Part shown: piece by piece, positions 60,477 through 64,000 of the stretch | Layout of the letters: every line of letters starts with the position of its first letter | Position numbering within the stretch: position 1 is the stretch's first letter | Assembly: GCA_016784735.1 (NCBI GenBank) | Contig: JADHUC010000002.1 | Location: 55,204-119,203 of the forward strand | DNA length: 64,000 nt | Direction: 5' to 3' | Source of the DNA: Pirellulaceae bacterium | Lineage (GTDB): Bacteria > Planctomycetota > Planctomycetia > Pirellulales > Pirellulaceae | Notes under the pieces: model-generated | Database searches by the model: none | What the model saw: only the letters and a program-made list of their open reading frames with translations | What the model was told of the DNA's origin: nothing | Made by a program: the position numbers and the translations under genes

Positions 60477-63400
60477 ATGAGTATGGAAGACAGGCTGAGC
60501 GAACTTCTAGTTGATTGGGACGAAAGTCGCCAACAAGGCGAGGAGCTTTCAGCGGACACGATCTGTGAAGACTGTCCGGAGCTTGTTCCTGCACTCCGAC
60601 GCCAAATTGCCGAGTTGAAGGCGACCGATTGGATGTTCGAACCTGACGATGACGAAGATGACGACTTCCTTTCGTGGCCAGACCTCCAAACGGCTCTGAT
60701 CGACCGAGACGATACGGCGGAGATCAGCACGTCGCTTTCTTTTGACGAATTCGTCCAGTGTTTGACATCCTCTGGCCTGATGACCGCCGAGGAACTTGCC
60801 GAATTTCGAGACGGCCTTTCGCCGCAGCCGGAAGACTCCACGGAACTGGCCCGGCAATTGGTTCGCCAGCAGAGTCTCACCCCATATCAAGCCGCGGAGG
60901 TTTGCCAGGGAAAACAGGACGGCCTCGTCTATGGCGACTACGTTGTCCTCGACAAGCTGGGCGCTGGTGGAATGGGGCAGGTCTTCAAGGTATATCACCG
61001 TCGCATGAAACGAGTGGTTGCACTGAAGATCTTACGGCCCGATGCCGCTAGTTCAGCCCAAGCCGTCGTACGATTCCAAAGGGAAGGCGAGGCCGCGGCG
61101 AGGCTAACCCATCCGAATATCGTCACCGCTTACGACGCACGCGAAGATCTGGGCGTTCACTATTTGGTTTTGGAATACGTGGACGGAACGGACCTTTCTT
61201 CCCTGGTCAAGCGAAATGGTCCATTGCCCGTCGCGGCGGCGGTGGATTGCATCATCCAAGCGGCCCGAGGCCTGGAGTATGCCCATGGCGAAGGTGTTGT
61301 TCACAGGGACATCAAGCCAGGCAACCTGCTTCTGGACACGAGCGGCGCGGTGAAAGTCCTGGACATGGGGTTGGCCCGGCTGGAGAAGCTCGAACATGAC
61401 AACACGAGTGTCCAAACCGAAGCTGAAATTACCCGAGATGACTCGGCCCTGGGAACCGTCGATTACATGGCCCCCGAGCAGGCACGAGACACCAAACACG
61501 CCGACGCCCGTGCCGACATCTATAGCCTTGGTTGCACGCTGCACTATCTGCTGACTGGTCGCCCGGTTTACGGGGGCAGCACGTTGATGGCCAGGATGAT
61601 GGCACATCAGCAGCAGGATATGCCGGCACTTGACCAGGCCAGGTCGGACGTTCCGGATGAGCTGTCGGCTGTATTTCGGAAGATGTTGGCAAAACGGCTG
61701 GAAGATCGTTATCAGTGTGTAGCGGATTTGCTCGAAGACCTGGAAGCCGTTGCTCTTCAAGTTGCCGACCCGGACGTTGTACCGTATCTGGCTCCCGGTG
61801 TTGGCGTGCCGCATATCGACTTGCGGTCGAAAGAAACGTCGTCCACCACCAACGACGCAACCTTTGACCTTCCCCCAATGCCGCAACCGGCGGAAGCAAA
61901 GCCGACCCCGAAGCCAGCACCGGTTACTGCCAGGAGTCGAACTTTTTTCCTCGGCGGCGCAGCCATCTTGGCTCTCTTGCTCGGTGGCGGAATCTACCTG
62001 GCCACCATCATTCTACGAGTGGAGACGCCCGAAGGCACCGTAATCCTAGAGATTGGGGAATCGGAGAAATCGGTCGAGGTCAGTGTATCCGAAGACAAAG
62101 AGATCACCATCACCGATCCGAATGATGGTCAGAAGATTCGCATCACGGTCGAACGTGGTAAGCAAGAATTGACTCTCCACAAGAACGGCTTCGCTACCCA
62201 AACGACGAGGTTCAATCTGACATCGAAGGACGGTAGACGCGTGTGTGTCACGTTCGTGCCGAAACGAAAACCACGGACAACCGCTGAGTTGCTCGCGAAA
62301 TTGTCCGCGGAGGAACAGGCGGCTTTCGCGGAACTTTGCCCATTTCCGCGCTATATCCCGCTCGTTGATCGAAGCCCAGCTAAACCAGCGTTAGTAGGTC
62401 ATTTTCATAACGAACGCCGGATTCGCCGGCACCTCCAACATCTGAAGGTGCTGACTAACATGCATTATCTCGACCTGCGAAATTGCCACATGTCTGATAC
62501 GGACTTGGAACACCTGGCAGACTTAGATGAACTCCGTTACCTATTGCTCAGCACGAACCCTGTGACCGACGCCGGGCTTGAACACCTCAAGAGGCTGACA
62601 AACCTACAGATCCTCAGGCTTGAGAATACACAAGTGAGTGCCGCTGGAGTGATGGAACTTCAAAAGGCTCTGCCGGAGTGTCTGATCGAGTGGCCGAGCA
62701 GAGTGCGTCGGGAGCCACCCTCAAGCGCCAAGATGACCGCGGACGAAAACGCGGCTATCGCAGAGCTTTGCTTATTAGGGGGCGACATCGTGCCCGTTGA
62801 CCGAGGCGCAGCTAGACCAGCACTTTTGTGTTCGTTCTACGGAAAGAGAAGCCTAGCCAACCACCTGCAACCTTTAAGCGTGCTGACTAACATGTGCCTT
62901 CTCGACCTGGAGAACTGCGATGTGGCTGACGCGGACTTGAAGCACCTGGCGACCCTAAACGGACTTCACTGCCTTAGACTCCGCGGGAACAAAGTCACTG
63001 ACGCGGGCTTGAAGCACTTAGCATGCCTTAGCGAGCTACGGTTCTTGCATCTCAATGAAAGGCAAGTCACGGATGCAGGCTTGGAGCATTTGAGGGGCTT
63101 GGACAAACTGCAATACCTGATGCTTAATCGCACGGCAGTCGACGGAACCGGCTTGGTGCACCTTAAGGGGCTTGGCGCGCTGGGAGTCCTCAAGCTTGCG
63201 CGTACTAGGGTAAACGACGCCAGCCTAGAGCACCTTAGCGGGCTCACCAATCTGCAAGAGCTCAGCCTTACCACTACACGAGTGTCCGATGCTGGCCTGA
63301 AGCATCTTAGCGGGCTCGCCAATCTGCAGAATCTCGGCCTTGGCCACACACAAGTGACCGATGCTGGCGTGAAGCACCTTGGCGGGCTCACCAATCTGCA

Positions 63401-64000
63401 GGGTCTCGGCCTTTACGATACACAAGTGACCGACGCCGGCCTGAAGCACCTTGGCGGGCTGACCAATCTGCAGTTTCTCTGGCTTAACGATACACAAGTG
63501 ACCGACGCTGGCTTGGAGCACCTTACGGGGCTGACAAACCTGCAGGAACTCCGGCTTGATAGTACAGGAGTAACGGACGCTGGCCTGGTGCACCTTAGAG
63601 GGCTGACAAACCTACAGAACCTCACGCTTGAGAATACACGAGTGACAGTTGCCGGATTGACCGACCTTCGCAAGGCTTTGCCGGATTGTCAGATCCGGTG
63701 GCCGAGTTATGACGTGCCGGAAGGCGGCGTCGACGAGTTGTTGCAGTTCATCGAGAATCTCAAACAGTTTCGTCCAGCTACGCCGCAAGAGCGCGCCGAA
63801 TATGAGAGCAAGGCGCAGGCAACGCTCAAGCTGGCGGCACAGAGAATACTCGCGCAGGACAAAGACCCGTGGTCCAAGCCATGCCAGACGGCCCTTCGCG
63901 CCCTGCTGGAAATTCGTATTACGGACATCCCCAACGTGGATCGTCGCGAGCAAGAGCAAACGGTCGAGTTCGTCAAGACGTTCCTGAAAGGAAAACTGGA
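60477..64000 (+). CDS. Membrane-anchored Ser/Thr protein kinase with leucine-rich repeats, 3' end outside window
   Basis: At least 1,174 residues from ATG 60477, open to the window edge. An N-terminal helical region (1-150) precedes the kinase domain: glycine loop GAGGMG from 162, catalytic Lys K184 (VALKIL), HRDIKPGN at 276, DMG instead of DFG at 296, and MAPEQ near 332. One membrane segment lies at about 488-512 (FFLGGAAILALLLGGGIYLA). A PEGA-like stretch (ETPEGTVILEIGESEKSVEV) follows. Then come two copies of a block starting T-A-E-x, A-E-L-C and D-R, each leading into leucine-rich repeats of the VTDAGLxHLxGLTNLQxLxL type; the second copy carries about nine repeats. The extracytoplasmic LRR part is probably the sensor and the upstream sigma factor a likely target. 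Confidence 0.93.
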   Translation, partial: MSMEDRLSELLVDWDESRQQGEELSADTICEDCPELVPALRRQIAELKATDWMFEPDDDEDDDFLSWPDLQTALIDRDDTAEISTSLSFDEFVQCLTSSGLMTAEELAEFRDGLSPQPEDSTELARQLVRQQSLTPYQAAEVCQGKQDGLVYGDYVVLDKLGAGGMGQVFKVYHRRMKRVVALKILRPDAASSAQAVVRFQREGEAAARLTHPNIVTAYDAREDLGVHYLVLEYVDGTDLSSLVKRNGPLPVAAAVDCIIQAARGLEYAHGEGVVHRDIKPGNLLLDTSGAVKVLDMGLARLEKLEHDNTSVQTEAEITRDDSALGTVDYMAPEQARDTKHADARADIYSLGCTLHYLLTGRPVYGGSTLMARMMAHQQQDMPALDQARSDVPDELSAVFRKMLAKRLEDRYQCVADLLEDLEAVALQVADPDVVPYLAPGVGVPHIDLRSKETSSTTNDATFDLPPMPQPAEAKPTPKPAPVTARSRTFFLGGAAILALLLGGGIYLATIILRVETPEGTVILEIGESEKSVEVSVSEDKEITITDPNDGQKIRITVERGKQELTLHKNGFATQTTRFNLTSKDGRRVCVTFVPKRKPRTTAELLAKLSAEEQAAFAELCPFPRYIPLVDRSPAKPALVGHFHNERRIRRHLQHLKVLTNMHYLDLRNCHMSDTDLEHLADLDELRYLLLSTNPVTDAGLEHLKRLTNLQILRLENTQVSAAGVMELQKALPECLIEWPSRVRREPPSSAKMTADENAAIAELCLLGGDIVPVDRGAARPALLCSFYGKRSLANHLQPLSVLTNMCLLDLENCDVADADLKHLATLNGLHCLRLRGNKVTDAGLKHLACLSELRFLHLNERQVTDAGLEHLRGLDKLQYLMLNRTAVDGTGLVHLKGLGALGVLKLARTRVNDASLEHLSGLTNLQELSLTTTRVSDAGLKHLSGLANLQNLGLGHTQVTDAGVKHLGGLTNLQGLGLYDTQVTDAGLKHLGGLTNLQFLWLNDTQVTDAGLEHLTGLTNLQELRLDSTGVTDAGLVHLRGLTNLQNLTLENTRVTVAGLTDLRKALPDCQIRWPSYDVPEGGVDELLQFIENLKQFRPATPQERAEYESKAQATLKLAAQRILAQDKDPWSKPCQTALRALLEIRITDIPNVDRREQEQTVEFVKTFLKGKL

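Overview
The window comes from a high-GC planctomycete, probably of the Pirellulales type. This rests on lineage-typical families: a double-length UvrA, a DUF1559 protein, Tat-exported Gfo/Idh/MocA oxidoreductases, an HzsA-related di-heme protein, BlaI-type repressors, ECF sigma factors, and a Ser/Thr kinase with leucine-rich repeats coupled to an ECF factor. There is no rRNA, CRISPR array, intact prophage or complete insertion sequence.

Region by region. 1-4207 (-): uvrA, two UvrA units fused in one frame, running off the left edge. 4.7-13.3 kb (+): tRNA-Thr, a TPR protein with two RNA-polymerase alpha-CTD-like modules, tgt, yajC, a chimeric secDF and a DUF456 membrane protein. The order tgt-yajC-secDF is a common bacterial housekeeping cluster. 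13.4-19.6 kb (-): a phosphoesterase, a DUF11-repeat envelope protein, and a tungsten-type aldehyde:ferredoxin oxidoreductase with a downstream MoaD/ThiS-like protein. 19.9-28.3 kb: a large unknown membrane-anchored protein, a PQQ-like propeller, ribosomal protein S1 with an acidic 8-residue repeat tail, and a primary-type sigma factor. 28.5-31.3 kb: a GNAT protein, tRNA-His with an integrase remnant against it, and a toxin-antitoxin pair with an odd toxin C-terminus. 31.6-43.8 kb: an accessory block with two oxidoreductases, a heparinase-like lyase, an exported ferritin, a BlaI repressor translationally coupled to a secreted HEAT-repeat protein, and an FMN-binding lipoprotein. 44.1-58.3 kb: a PLP decarboxylase, a sialidase with a phosphoesterase, small membrane proteins, an ECF sigma/anti-sigma-like pair, secreted planctomycete families and the HzsA-related cytochrome. 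58.4-64 kb: an NTF2-like protein, a zinc-ribbon membrane protein, and an ECF sigma factor followed seven bases later by a Ser/Thr kinase with LRRs that runs off the right edge.

The intergenic spaces are unusually rich in palindromic, MITE-like elements that fall into recognisable families: CGTTTAACC-ended elements (4 copies), GTAGGCCGGA-ended elements (2 copies), and GGTCCCG palindromes (3 copies, one inside the uvrA reading frame). The most promising observations are the SecDF fused to a glycosidase-type beta-sandwich, three palindromes spaced exactly 31 bp apart ahead of the blaI-HEAT operon beside a truncated paralogue, the TPR/alpha-CTD fusion, and the exported ferritin.
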